From JAHEEL01 sp963836085 (GTDB lineage Bacteria; Actinomycetota; Acidimicrobiia; Spongiisociales; UBA5794), in assembly GCA_963836085.1 (NCBI GenBank), contig CAWIHT010000013.1, forward strand, positions 1 to 64,000: 64,000 nt of DNA, given 5' to 3'. The position numbers and the translations under genes are program-made. Within the stretch, counting starts at the first letter, position 1. Each line of letters opens with the position of its first letter. The notes under the pieces were generated by a model. The model made no database searches, was not told where the DNA came from, and saw only the letters and a list, made by a program, of their open reading frames with translations. Shown in pieces: positions 9,228 to 17,871 of the stretch.

Positions 9228-9500
9228 GACGACGGGGCAGTCATCGTCCCGGCCGGGGTGTGGCACAACGTTGTCAACACTGGAGACGGAGACGACAAGC
9301 TGTACTCGATCTACTCCCCGCCAGAACACGCCGACGGCACCGTTCATCCGATCAAAGCCGTTGCCGACGCCGCCGGGCACCATCACGAGCGGCGCCGAAC
9401 GTCACCGACTACCCCCCCAGATAGACCAAGACGAGCGGCGGTGAATTGCTTCTGTCGCTCAGCCGTCGATGACCCGGTTGTTGTTCGGGTTGTGCCGTGA
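9228..9500 (+). pseudogene. Truncated cupin (C-terminal part only)
   Basis: After an in-frame TAG the sequence reads GAVIVPAGVWHNVVNTG and continues through LYSIYSPPEHADGTVH. This is the C-terminal half of a single-domain cupin of the sort with a VPAGxWHN metal-ligand motif and a typical PPEHxDGTVH tail. The N-terminal strand pair with its first His motif is absent. The upstream 120 bases do not contain it in any frame. The frame then runs on into Arg-rich, non-coding-looking sequence. I take it to be a remnant left by a deletion. Confidence 0.7.
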
Positions 9501-9507
9501 TGGCACG

Positions 9508-10269
9508 TCAGTCGAGGTCGAAGCCCTGCTTCTCGATGAACCCGCGAAGCTCCGTGTACTTCTTCTCGGAGACCCCACGTGCCACGGGTCCGCTCCAGGC
9601 GGCTGCATCAAGGTTGTGGTCGCGCCGTCGATAGAAGTCGGCCAGGTCGGCGTCGTGTGAACGGATGAGATCCTCGTAGCCGTCGTCGGAGTAGCGCTCG
9701 TCGTGCACCACCAACGCAGCCGGGAGTCGGGGCTTGAGTCCAGGAGCTCTGGGGTCGCCTTCGGGCCAACCGATACTCATCCCGAACACGACGAAGACAC
9801 CACTCGGGAGACCGAGCACCTCGGCCACCTCCTCCGGATGGCGGCGCATGGCACCCACCATGACCGCACCGAGGCCGAACGACTCGGCAGCGATCTGGGC
9901 CGCTTCACCCACAATCGCGGCATCCACGATCGATACGACGGTCTGGTTCAGGCCCCCGGCAGGAGCCGCGTCGTGGAGGGATGCTGCCTGGTCGAGTCTG
10001 CGGATATCGGCAGCGAAGGCAAGGAACACCTGACTCTGGCCGACATGGGCCTGATCCCCCGACAGCTTCATGAGGCGGGCCTTCGTGGCGGGGTCACGGA
10101 TCACGATGATGCTGTAGGTCTGCCAGTTGCTGCTCGTCGGTTGACGGCGGGCAGATTCGATGATCGCATCAACCATCTCGTCCGGTACCGGCTCGTTGGT
10201 GAAGGATCGAACCGAGGCGTGGTTCATCATGAGGTCGATCGTTGGGTTGGTGAGTGTGGTGTGTTTCAT
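9508..10269 (-). CDS. NfsA/FRP-type nitroreductase (FMN-dependent oxidoreductase)
   Basis: A 253-residue enzyme of the NfsA/FRP nitroreductase family, which uses FMN and NAD(P)H to reduce nitroaromatics, quinones or flavins as a dimer. Near the N-terminus, HASVRSFTNEPVPDEMVDA is the usual first FMN-binding motif with Arg and Ser. ARRQPTSSNWQTYS follows, and a central GEAAQIAAESFGLGAVMVGAMR segment plus VFGMSIGWPEGDP, which contains the family's GxPxxxP-like region. The start ATG at 10269 lies at the beginning of a short spacer to the divergent membrane protein. The natural substrate cannot be inferred. Confidence 0.85.
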   Translation of the reverse strand: MKHTTLTNPTIDLMMNHASVRSFTNEPVPDEMVDAIIESARRQPTSSNWQTYSIIVIRDPATKARLMKLSGDQAHVGQSQVFLAFAADIRRLDQAASLHDAAPAGGLNQTVVSIVDAAIVGEAAQIAAESFGLGAVMVGAMRRHPEEVAEVLGLPSGVFVVFGMSIGWPEGDPRAPGLKPRLPAALVVHDERYSDDGYEDLIRSHDADLADFYRRRDHNLDAAAWSGPVARGVSEKKYTELRGFIEKQGFDLD

Positions 10270-10479
10270 GTCGAAGGAAACCTAGGAGGGGATGTCGACA
10301 TTCCTCCCTTGTGCAAGGCTGAGGTCCCAACCTATGTGGGCGCGATATGGGCGATTGGTGTTCGCCGATTAGCGTACGGCCGTGGCCCGGCACCTGGTCT
10401 GCTCGCCCCGTGGAGTCGTGGTGGTGTTGTCCTGGCGTCGAGCCGGAACAGGAACGTCTCGTTGGTGGAGGGTGAACTG

Positions 10480-11157
10480 GTGACCGACGATGGTGAGACT
10501 CGCCCGAGTGGAGAAGCGCAAACCCCGGACGGTCATCCTCGAGAGAACGCCTCCGAGCCCGGACCGTCCGATGCTCCCAAGAAGTCAGGCTGCCTCGTCA
10601 AGTACATCCGGGCCCTGCTGATTGGCACCGCGGTGGGCCTCGTCGGGTTGGCCGCTGTCGTCGGCTTGGAACTCGAGTTGTTTGCGGGCGGTTCGGAGGC
10701 TTCCAACGACTCGGCTGCCGCATCAACGGTCGCCGACCCGGGTGCAGCGTCGGCCGGGTCGGACAGTGATACCGAAGGGTCGCCCAGCGACGCTGCGGGG
10801 CCGATCAGCGGCACGTGGGCGATGTACTGGACGAACAGCGAAGGGTCCGAGAACCAGGCGTTCACGATCACGTTCACCGGATCAGATACCGGCAGGTTGG
10901 AGATCCACAACGACGACACCGAGTCCGAGACCAGCTTCACGGTTGACGGCGATCAGGTCCGGTTCAAGTTCACGCGCACCCACAAAACAGCGACCGGCAA
11001 CTGGCCGGAAGGAAGCACCTTCGAGGGAGCCCTCACGGGACCAGACGCAATGGTGGGAGTGTGGGCGCGTCAAGGTTGGGAGTGCTCGCCCGATGGCTGC
11101 AAGCACACGGGGGAATGGTCGCAACACCCGTCACGATTGGTCCGCATATCGGAGTGA
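10480..11157 (+). CDS. Single-pass membrane protein with an outer beta domain
   Basis: A 225-residue protein of unknown function. Residues about 1-38 are acidic and disordered, then a KSGCLVKYIRALLIGTAVG segment begins a single transmembrane helix (about 45-68). After an Ala/Ser/Gly-rich linker a beta-rich domain (about 110-225) contains ISGTWAMYWTNSEG and repeated Thr-rich strands, with two cysteines near the end (WECSPDGCKHTG). The layout suggests a cytoplasmic tail and an extracellular lipocalin-like or beta-sandwich domain. The GTG at 10480 is chosen because GGAGG lies 8 bases upstream. A much longer in-frame reading exists upstream but is antisense to the nitroreductase gene. Confidence 0.7.
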   Translation: MTDDGETRPSGEAQTPDGHPRENASEPGPSDAPKKSGCLVKYIRALLIGTAVGLVGLAAVVGLELELFAGGSEASNDSAAASTVADPGAASAGSDSDTEGSPSDAAGPISGTWAMYWTNSEGSENQAFTITFTGSDTGRLEIHNDDTESETSFTVDGDQVRFKFTRTHKTATGNWPEGSTFEGALTGPDAMVGVWARQGWECSPDGCKHTGEWSQHPSRLVRISE

Positions 11158-11243
11158 ACCACTCGGAGGCAAGGCAGCCAACGCCATCTGCCGCCCCCAC
11201 GTGCTGATTCGCTCGCCTGCGATCGGCCGCGTGCGTGCTGCGT

Positions 11244-12212
11244 TCAGACGGTGATGACGGTCTTTCCTTGGGTGTGTCGTGCACCGAGGTAGCGCATCGC
11301 GTCCGGCGCCTGGTCGAGGGGGAATGTCCTGTCGATGACAGTGGTCACCTCTCCAGACTCGACGAGTTCCTTGAGGACGAGCAAGTCTTCTTGGTTCGGT
11401 GCGGCGATGAAGGGCCGGAGTGTCTGACTGACGAAGGGTGACGACAGGGTTGCTCTCAATGATCGGCCCGACCCCATGAGCCATCGTCCTCCGGAACCTC
11501 CGACGATGACGAGGGTTCCGTCACGGGTCAGCGCCTTGCGGAGATCCGAGAGTGGACGGTTTCCGGCCGTGTCGATGACTACGTCGTATTGACGGCCGGT
11601 CTCGGTGATGTCCTCGGTGGTGTAGTCAACGAACCGGTCGGCTCCAAGCTTGGTGACCATCTCGGCATTTCTGGTGCTCGCGACTCCTGTCACCTCCGCG
11701 CCGAACACCTTGGCGATCTGGACGGCGAACGACCCCACTGCGCCCGACGCGCCGATGACCATGACGTTCTGGCCTGGCTTCACTCTGCCTTTGTCGCGGA
11801 CGGCTTGGAGGGCGGTGAGACCGGAGATTGGCAGTGCTCCTGCTTGCTCGAATGATGCGTCGGCCGGCTTCAGGGCGAGCGCATCTTCGGGAACCGAAAC
11901 GAATTCGGCGAAGGAACCGGTGCACCAGCCGAACACTTCGTCACCAGGCTGGAACTTCTGTGCGCCCTCGCCGGTCGATGCGACCCGTCCCGCCACCTCA
12001 GTTCCCAGCACCGTGTTCTTGGGTCCGCCGACGCCGTATCCCATCGCTCGGATCAGATACGGGAGACCGTTCATCACCAACCAGTCTCCAATGTGCGTGC
12101 CGGCGGCTTCGACCTCGACCAGGACTTCGTTTGCGGCGACCTCCGGTGTGGCGATGTCGTCGAATTGGAGCACATCTGCTGTGCCGTACTCGTGTTGGAC
12201 TATTGCTTTCAT
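11244..12212 (-). CDS. MDR-family NAD(P)H oxidoreductase (quinone-reductase-like)
   Basis: A 322-residue member of the zinc-independent medium-chain dehydrogenase/reductase family. The N-terminal GroES-like part begins MKAIVQHEYGTADVLQFDD and includes VLGTEVAGRV. The NADPH-binding Rossmann part carries VMVIGASGAVGSFAVQIAK (AxGxxG type) and ends with HTQGKTVI, the usual C-terminal motif. Catalytic zinc cysteines are absent, so a quinone or enone reductase is more likely than an alcohol dehydrogenase. The ATG at 12212 has GGAGAAG just upstream. It lies 100 bases downstream of the 2TM protein gene on the same strand, and is probably controlled by the divergent TetR regulator. Confidence 0.85.
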   Translation of the reverse strand: MKAIVQHEYGTADVLQFDDIATPEVAANEVLVEVEAAGTHIGDWLVMNGLPYLIRAMGYGVGGPKNTVLGTEVAGRVASTGEGAQKFQPGDEVFGWCTGSFAEFVSVPEDALALKPADASFEQAGALPISGLTALQAVRDKGRVKPGQNVMVIGASGAVGSFAVQIAKVFGAEVTGVASTRNAEMVTKLGADRFVDYTTEDITETGRQYDVVIDTAGNRPLSDLRKALTRDGTLVIVGGSGGRWLMGSGRSLRATLSSPFVSQTLRPFIAAPNQEDLLVLKELVESGEVTTVIDRTFPLDQAPDAMRYLGARHTQGKTVITV

Positions 12213-12312
12213 GGTCTTCTCCGTTGTTGTGTTGTTCTCGGCGGCGGGGGAGGGCACGCCTGGGTGCCGCTCCGGCAGGAATCCGCAAGTCGACACCTGT
12301 GGCGCACCTGCA

Positions 12313-12669
12313 TCATTGGGACGGTGCGGACTCTTCCGACGACAGGATCTTGTCGATCTGCCGTTCTTCCCAGGTTGGGCCGGAGCCCCGGGGTCGTGAC
12401 ATGCGTACGACGAGACCGTGGATCGACACGCCAAGGCCCCAGCCGAGCAGGGCGTAGGCTGACCACCATGCCCACCAATCGCCGATGATGCCGGCCGCAG
12501 CGTTGGTGGCCAGATTCACGACGAGCATGATGACCATCGAACCAGCGAACACGCATGCGTGGACGGAGAACACACGGAGCTGCTCTCCGTACTCCCGGGC
12601 GTCTTCTCTGCGTTGGTCGTCCGTCGTCCCGGTGTCGGTTGGGGGATCGGCGTGCGTGGTGGTCGACAT
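12313..12669 (-). CDS. 2TM-domain membrane protein
   Basis: A 118-residue protein. After a Thr-rich hydrophilic N-terminus (about 1-20), a short amphipathic segment with RREDAREYGEQLRVF leads to two transmembrane helices (about 35-57 and 65-87), then a basic tail starting RMSRPRGSGPTWEERQ. This layout matches the 2TM domain found alone or next to histidine kinases and transporters; its role is unknown. The ATG at 12669 follows GAGAGGA. It is divergent from the TetR gene and shares a promoter region containing two identical palindromes, so it is the likely first gene of the regulated unit. Confidence 0.75.
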   Translation of the reverse strand: MSTTTHADPPTDTGTTDDQRREDAREYGEQLRVFSVHACVFAGSMVIMLVVNLATNAAAGIIGDWWAWWSAYALLGWGLGVSIHGLVVRMSRPRGSGPTWEERQIDKILSSEESAPSQ

Positions 12670-12693
12670 GGTGGTTCCTCTCGCGGAATGAGG

Positions 12694-12739
12694 CGTACTT
12701 AGTACGATGACTGGACGCAAGCTACTCGTACTTAGTACG
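12694..12739. promoter_or_regulatory. Two identical 13-base palindromes between divergent genes
   Basis: CGTACTTAGTACG occurs at 12694-12706 and again at 12727-12739, 33 bases apart start to start, close to three helical turns. Each copy is a perfect palindrome about its central T. They lie between the 2TM gene and the TetR gene, so they are the natural operators for that repressor. Confidence 0.8.
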
Positions 12740-12772
12740 ATACGTCAAGCCGTTTCTTGAAGAGGTACACAC

Positions 12773-13429
12773 GTGGAAGAGAACACACGTCCATCACTCA
12801 ACCGGGATCGCGTGCTCGAAGGCGCCGTTGCCCTGGCCGACGAGATCGGCATCGAGGCACTGACGATCCGGAAGCTCGCCGCTTCCCTGGGCACCAAGCC
12901 GATGACGATCTACCACTACGTCTCGTCGAAGGGGGAGATCGTCGACGGCATGGTCGACCGGGTCTTCTCGGAGATCGAGAAGCCTACGACGGAACGTGAT
13001 TGGCTGGTCGCACTGCGGCACCGGTGTGTGTCGGCCCGTGCCGTCCTGAACCGGCACCGCTGGGCGGCACCGCTCATGGAGTCGCGCACGTCACCGGGCC
13101 CCGAGAACCTCAGCCATCACGAGGCGGTGCTCGCCTGTATGCGGAGGGGCGGTCTGAGCTGGCAGATGACCGCGCATGCCTACGCCATCCTCGACGCATT
13201 CATCTATGGGTATGCGTTGCAGGAGGCCACCCTCCCGTTGCACGCGGAGGGCGAGTTCGTCGAGGCGGCCCGGGACATCAGCGCTGCCTTCGACGCCGAG
13301 GCCTATCCGCACCTGGTCGACTTCACCGTCGAGCATGTGCTTCAGCCCGACTATGAATTCGGGGATTCCTTCGATTTCGGTCTCGACCTCATCCTCGATT
13401 CGTTGGGCAGATTTTCCGACGTCAGGTGA
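12773..13429 (+). CDS. TetR-family repressor (TetR_C_1 type)
   Basis: A 218-residue regulator. The N-terminal HTH (about 12-58) carries ALTIRKLAASLGTKPMTIYHYV, where TKPMTIYHYV is the recognition-helix pattern of the classical TetR subgroup. The C-terminal ligand domain (about 75-215) fits the TetR_C_1 type, with RHRWAAPLMES and a FIYGYALQEATLP helix. The ligand is unknown. GTG at 12773 has AAGAGGT 6 bases before it. The two palindromes directly upstream make auto-repression and control of the divergent membrane protein and oxidoreductase very likely. Confidence 0.88.
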   Translation: MEENTRPSLNRDRVLEGAVALADEIGIEALTIRKLAASLGTKPMTIYHYVSSKGEIVDGMVDRVFSEIEKPTTERDWLVALRHRCVSARAVLNRHRWAAPLMESRTSPGPENLSHHEAVLACMRRGGLSWQMTAHAYAILDAFIYGYALQEATLPLHAEGEFVEAARDISAAFDAEAYPHLVDFTVEHVLQPDYEFGDSFDFGLDLILDSLGRFSDVR

Positions 13430-13490
13430 GGATCCGCGAACCGGCCGTGGACATGTGTGGGCGAACTGGGGCGTTCCTCAATGAGCAGCC

Positions 13491-14888
13491 TCATGGAGCC
13501 CACACAGTTGTGGTGGGCTGGAACTGACTCCAGGCGAACCAGAAAGACTCATGGGTAGACAGCTCGTTGCCTTGTGCGTCGTAGGCACGGAACCCTCCGC
13601 CATCTAAGGAAAGGCTGACCCCGTCGCTCGAGACCACGGCCCCGGCATCGAGCTCGGTGCGAGCTGCTTCGGCCGGGAACGCGATGACCACCCCATCCGG
13701 GGTGACAATGCCAACGACCGAGGTCTGCACGGGCAACCGGGGGTCGACGTCACCCACGGGGAAGATGGGACCGTTGTTGTCGCGGCCCCCGAGCGGATCG
13801 GCGGGGTAGGAGATACCGCGGCCACCATCTTGAGCGACGATTGTTGTTTCGGGATGGGCCTGCTTCCACTCGCCCCACGTCGACGTCACAACGGTGACCG
13901 GCTCGAGGGTGTAGTCGGCTTCGCGGAGCTGGCCGGTGAGTGCAACGCCGCGAAACGTGTCGAACATCGACCCTGTCTGCAGCTCATACATGACCTTGTT
14001 GGATCGGGAGAGAAGCCCGGACGTTCGAAGGACAAGCGTGTCGATGCCCGACGGCGGATCATCCGTGAAGAACGCCTGCGCAGAACCACAGAGCGTGCAG
14101 TAGGGCATGCCGATGCGTCGCTCTCCCAGCGTGTCATTGACCATCTCGTGAACCTCCATGATGTTCTTCGGATAGGCGCGCGACTCGCCGTTGACCGTCA
14201 CGCCAAAGACGAGGGCCTCGTCTGGATACCACGAGCCCGCAGCGGCGGCGGTGACGGGTGGATCATCCAGTGCGGGGATGCAGCCACGAGCACACGGGTC
14301 GAGGTCTCCGAGCGGTCGGTCGTCGATCAACACTCCGCCCCAGCTGACCCACCTCCAATCCACATCAGCGGCAGCATCATCGAAGAACGGCTGCCAACCC
14401 GGCTCGACCAGGGTGAACAGCCGTTCCTTGTAGTCGACGTATCCGGGAGGAGCGGCGATGTCCCAAGCGATCAGCAGATCGGTGACCGCACGCCACTCCG
14501 AGACAAGGCTTCCTCCTTGGATCTCCACTCCGGTGAGCTCAGTGAACGCCTCGGTCGCAGCATCCCCGACCGGTCCGCCCTGGACAAACCGCAACAGATC
14601 GCTGAGTAGCCAGGCGATGCGGGGATCGCCCACGGTCCCGAGCGCAGCCACATCTACGGGATCAATGACCGTGCCGATCTTCTGCCAGACCGGTTCGATG
14701 AGATCCACGACCCCGTCGGGCAGCGGCCCCGTCGGCACATCCGGTGCGGGCGGCATCACCCGCTCGTCGCTGTCAACGAGGGTCTCAGCGATACCGACCG
14801 ACGTGGTCGTCGTTGACTGAGGAGCACTGGTCTCCGCCGAGCATGAGGCGACCAGCAGCGCCACAACGATGAGGAATCGGATTGGCAT
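13491..14888 (-). CDS. DUF3179-domain lipoprotein
   Basis: A 465-residue exported protein. The signal ends in LLVASC, so Cys at about 16 is the lipidation site; a Thr-rich linker follows. Residues about 210-440 match DUF3179: GESRAYPKNIMEVHEMVND, then YCTLCGSAQAF with its CxxC pair, then TSGLLSRSNKVMYE and a GSMFDTFRGVALTG segment. The family is widespread in bacteria and archaea and its function is not known; the conserved cysteines may bind a metal or cofactor. The N-terminal 200 residues are specific to this protein. It converges on the TetR gene, with stop codons 60 bases apart. Confidence 0.85.
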   Translation of the reverse strand: MPIRFLIVVALLVASCSAETSAPQSTTTTSVGIAETLVDSDERVMPPAPDVPTGPLPDGVVDLIEPVWQKIGTVIDPVDVAALGTVGDPRIAWLLSDLLRFVQGGPVGDAATEAFTELTGVEIQGGSLVSEWRAVTDLLIAWDIAAPPGYVDYKERLFTLVEPGWQPFFDDAAADVDWRWVSWGGVLIDDRPLGDLDPCARGCIPALDDPPVTAAAAGSWYPDEALVFGVTVNGESRAYPKNIMEVHEMVNDTLGERRIGMPYCTLCGSAQAFFTDDPPSGIDTLVLRTSGLLSRSNKVMYELQTGSMFDTFRGVALTGQLREADYTLEPVTVVTSTWGEWKQAHPETTIVAQDGGRGISYPADPLGGRDNNGPIFPVGDVDPRLPVQTSVVGIVTPDGVVIAFPAEAARTELDAGAVVSSDGVSLSLDGGGFRAYDAQGNELSTHESFWFAWSQFQPTTTVWAP

Positions 14889-15311
14889 GAACCGAAGCTA
14901 CCGGCGGCCGAGACTGATGGAGCACGAATCCGCCTTAACAATCCGTGAACATGGCCAGGGAAGGCCGGCTCCTCGGAGCGTCGGTCTCGTGGGCACAGAG
15001 CCGGGAACTACTTGACGCTCCTCAGCATCATGTTCTGCGGTCGCCGCCTGCACACGCAGTTCCGCCGAAGTGGCGCTCTGTGATCGTCCGAGCATCGCGG
15101 AGCGACGCGTTCCACCAGACCGTCGAGTTCCTCGGGCTTCTCTTGGTCGAGGGCTCCCAACGTGTTCAATATGCAGTGATCCAGTTTGGAGGAGTCTGAT
15201 CGGGTTCCACGAACCCGGCCGACCCACTCGGATTCCATGAGCGCTGGGTCGATGTCCACGGGGCTAGACGATTGGTTGCCATAGCGGGACGAGCACCCCC
15301 AACGTGCTGTC
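14889..15311. other. Intergenic stretch, possible remnant on the minus strand
   Basis: About 420 bases between divergent lipoprotein genes. A minus-strand segment around 15080-15190 reads KLDHCILNTLGALDQEKPEE and continues with protein-like residues into a TAG-terminated tail near 15008. No start codon or family was recognised. No promoter boxes were clear for either flanking gene. Confidence 0.35.
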
Positions 15312-16490
15312 ATGTTCCGGAACGCAGCGATCCTGCTCGCTCTCGCACTTCTGGTCGGGGCGTGCACAGCCAACGAAGAGGAAGCGCCCGGTGACGGCCG
15401 CCTCGTGGTCATCGACGACGGGGGCAATGTCGTGACCTTGGAGCCAGACGGCACGGATGTCGTTGTCGCTGCCGACGACGGCGGCGGTCGCGTGACCTAC
15501 TTCCAGCCGATCTGGTCACCCGACGGTTCGAGCATCAGCGTCACACGGTCGGACGCCGGGACATTCTCCATCGAGATCATCGATGCCGATACGGGAGAAC
15601 GGGCGAGCACCGTGACGGCGTCCAACGCCTTCTTCCAGTATTGGTCACCCGACGGATCGAAGCTCGCAACGCTGGCTGCCACGGCCCCGGGTGAACTCGG
15701 CCTCGACCTGTTCACGATCGTGGAGGGGAGTGATCCGGTTCGAATAGCCGACGGCCAACCGCTCTACTTCTCCTGGAGCCCGGACTCGTCCAACGTCGTT
15801 GGTCACGTCGGCAACGCGCCACTTGATTTCCTGCTTACAGATGCGGCATCGCCCGAATTCGGGGCACCCGGAAGCTTCTCGGCACCTCAGTGGACCGAGG
15901 ACGGAATCATCCACATCGCGCTGGTATCACGTCGGCAGCAGCTGACGCGTACCCAGCTCGACGGCGAGAGCGAACCTATCGCGTCCACGCTCGGCGGTGC
16001 CATCTTCACCGCAACCCCCGACGGACAGCGCATCGCGGTCTTGCCGGTGGCGACCGAGGACGTCGGTCTCTCTGTCAGCGCACAGCAGATCCCCACGCTG
16101 CCTGGCGACCGCCTCATGGTTGTCGACGCCGACGGGGGCAGCTTCGTCGAAGTGGAGAGTGAGACCGTCGTGGCTTTCTCGTGGGATCCCACCGGCCAAC
16201 GATTGCTGGTCCTCGAACTCACCGAAGCTGGTGCCTTCCGCTGGCGTGTGTGGGAGGACGGTGAATCGGAGACATTCACCGACTTCGCACCGTCGCCGGG
16301 ATTCCTGCGCGACCTCGTCCCGTTCTTCGATCAGTATGCCCAGAGCATGACGCTGTGGTCACCGGATGGCACAGCATTCGCGTTTCCCGGATCGGTCGGC
16401 GGCGTCGACGGGATCTGGCGTCAGGATCTTGGGGGAGCGGAGCCGGTCCGCGTGACCGGTGGCACGTGGGTCGCGTGGTCCAGCGGCTGA
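15312..16490 (+). CDS. TolB-like beta-propeller lipoprotein
   Basis: A 392-residue putative lipoprotein with signal LLVGAC (lipidated Cys about residue 18). The mature part is built from repeated WSPDGS motifs: FQPIWSPDGSSISV, FQYWSPDGSKLAT, YFSWSPDSSNVVG, FTATPDGQRIAV, FSWDPTGQRLLV and LWSPDGTAFAF. These are PD40/WD40-like blades, giving about six and hence a closed propeller. Such proteins act as extracytoplasmic binding platforms; partner and ligand are unknown. No strong ribosome binding site precedes the ATG, so translation may be leaderless or weak. It ends 75 bases before the convergent 4Fe-4S gene. Confidence 0.85.
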   Translation: MFRNAAILLALALLVGACTANEEEAPGDGRLVVIDDGGNVVTLEPDGTDVVVAADDGGGRVTYFQPIWSPDGSSISVTRSDAGTFSIEIIDADTGERASTVTASNAFFQYWSPDGSKLATLAATAPGELGLDLFTIVEGSDPVRIADGQPLYFSWSPDSSNVVGHVGNAPLDFLLTDAASPEFGAPGSFSAPQWTEDGIIHIALVSRRQQLTRTQLDGESEPIASTLGGAIFTATPDGQRIAVLPVATEDVGLSVSAQQIPTLPGDRLMVVDADGGSFVEVESETVVAFSWDPTGQRLLVLELTEAGAFRWRVWEDGESETFTDFAPSPGFLRDLVPFFDQYAQSMTLWSPDGTAFAFPGSVGGVDGIWRQDLGGAEPVRVTGGTWVAWSSG

Positions 16491-16565
16491 CTGAGTACGG
16501 CGGACGGAGGTCGCGCCCGCCGTCAGGTGACGCGAAGCCCGCAGCGGCGTGCCTCCCGGCCGGTC

Positions 16566-17846
16566 TCAGCGGTTCGCTCCGAGGAGGCGGTCGACGTAGA
16601 TGGACTTCATCTGCCGGCTGGCGAGCGCCTGTTTGACCGGCGGTGCCTTCAAGATGACGCCCAGGATCGCCGCCATCGCTCGGTGACTTGCCATGGCGTG
16701 ATTGTCGAAGATCAGGTTCTGCAGTTTTCCGCGCTCGATGGCCATCATGACGGTCCGGCGCGTCGAGTCGACCGGCGTGATCACTCGCTCGGACCTGGCG
16801 ACCAGCCGCACCCCGTCCCGATCACAGGTGCGGACACAGACACCGCAGCCGAGGCAGAGGCGCTCGTCGAGCTTGGCTTGCTTCTTCTTTGGGCGGTGCG
16901 GATCGTTGGCCGAGGTCAGACTCATCGCCTCAACCGGACAGACGTTGACGCACTTTCCGCAGCCGTTGCACTGTTCGGCGTCGATCGCCGGGAGGTAGTT
17001 CGAGGTGTGGATCGGATTCAGCACGCCGAAGCGCCGCGCCGCGATCATGGCTTCGCAGCAGCAGCCGCAGCAGTTGCAGATGAAGTTCGGGGTGCGTTGG
17101 GTGTTCTCACCGAACTGGATCAGGTTCCCATCCTGAGCTTCGGCGAGCAGATCGAGCCCCTCCTCCACGTCGACCTCGCGGGCGAAGCCGTGCCTGACCA
17201 GTGACGCTGCCGTGTTGTTGAAGGTCATGCAGATCTGGCGCGGGGCATCGCAGCCGCGACCCATGTGGTCCATCTTGTGGCGGCAGTAGCAGATGCCCAC
17301 GGCACGGTGCGACGCGCTGCGGACGACCTCGCTCGCTCGTTCGTAGTCCAGGACCTGGATGCCGTTGTCAATCGGCAGAACGGTCTCTTGCACGAACACC
17401 CTGCCGAGCTGTGTCTGGCCTTCGGCGAACAGCGCCTTGATGAAGTCCTCTTCCACGTTGAGGTACTGGTAGAACAGCTCGGAGAGCACCTTCTGGTCGA
17501 GGTCTCCTCGCACGCGCATGAGGGAGAACTCGAAGAACCCGGCCATCGGCGGCGGCAGCACGAAGGTCCGCTTGCCGGTGTCGGATTCCATATCGAGCAG
17601 GACGGCCCGTCCTGCCAGTTCCTCGAGGATCGCCGTGGCCGCGGCGGGTGTCGTTTCCCACGCGCGTGCCGCTCGCTTGGCGGTGAACGGCCGGATCGGG
17701 AGCAGCGCAACGAGGCCGGCCTCCCGTTCGCTAAACAACATCTTGAGGATGCCGTAGAGGACGTCGGACGGTGGTGCACCCTGCGGGAAGCGGTTCAGGC
17801 GATCGACCAGCTGGTCGTAGCCCGCTCTCACCGTCTGATGAGCCAT
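16566..17846 (-). CDS. 4Fe-4S protein with extra Cys-rich domain
   Basis: A 426-residue cytoplasmic iron-sulfur protein. The N-terminal 130 residues are helical and winged-helix-like, with ILKMLFSEREAGLVALLP. A middle domain has CYCRHKMDHMGRGCDAPRQIC and then CNCCGCCCE, a dense cysteine cluster that must bind metal or a cluster. Two classical ferredoxin motifs follow: CNGCGKCVNVCPVEA and CLGCGVCVRTCDRDG, so two [4Fe-4S] clusters are expected. Proteins with this layout are found mostly in anaerobes and are annotated only as ferredoxin-like; redox partner and reaction are unknown. The ATG at 17846 follows GAGGAA by 8 bases. A small membrane protein gene ends 26 bases upstream, which suggests an operon and a membrane-linked electron-transfer role. 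Confidence 0.8.
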   Translation of the reverse strand: MAHQTVRAGYDQLVDRLNRFPQGAPPSDVLYGILKMLFSEREAGLVALLPIRPFTAKRAARAWETTPAAATAILEELAGRAVLLDMESDTGKRTFVLPPPMAGFFEFSLMRVRGDLDQKVLSELFYQYLNVEEDFIKALFAEGQTQLGRVFVQETVLPIDNGIQVLDYERASEVVRSASHRAVGICYCRHKMDHMGRGCDAPRQICMTFNNTAASLVRHGFAREVDVEEGLDLLAEAQDGNLIQFGENTQRTPNFICNCCGCCCEAMIAARRFGVLNPIHTSNYLPAIDAEQCNGCGKCVNVCPVEAMSLTSANDPHRPKKKQAKLDERLCLGCGVCVRTCDRDGVRLVARSERVITPVDSTRRTVMMAIERGKLQNLIFDNHAMASHRAMAAILGVILKAPPVKQALASRQMKSIYVDRLLGANR

Positions 17847-17871
17847 GCGGCCGTTCCTCGCTCGGGGGGCC

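Noticed and set aside
11158..12470. Extended 396-residue reading of the MDR oxidoreductase
   Set aside because: The extra 74 N-terminal residues are antisense to the 2TM gene; MKAIVQHEY at 12212 is the normal family start with a ribosome binding site.
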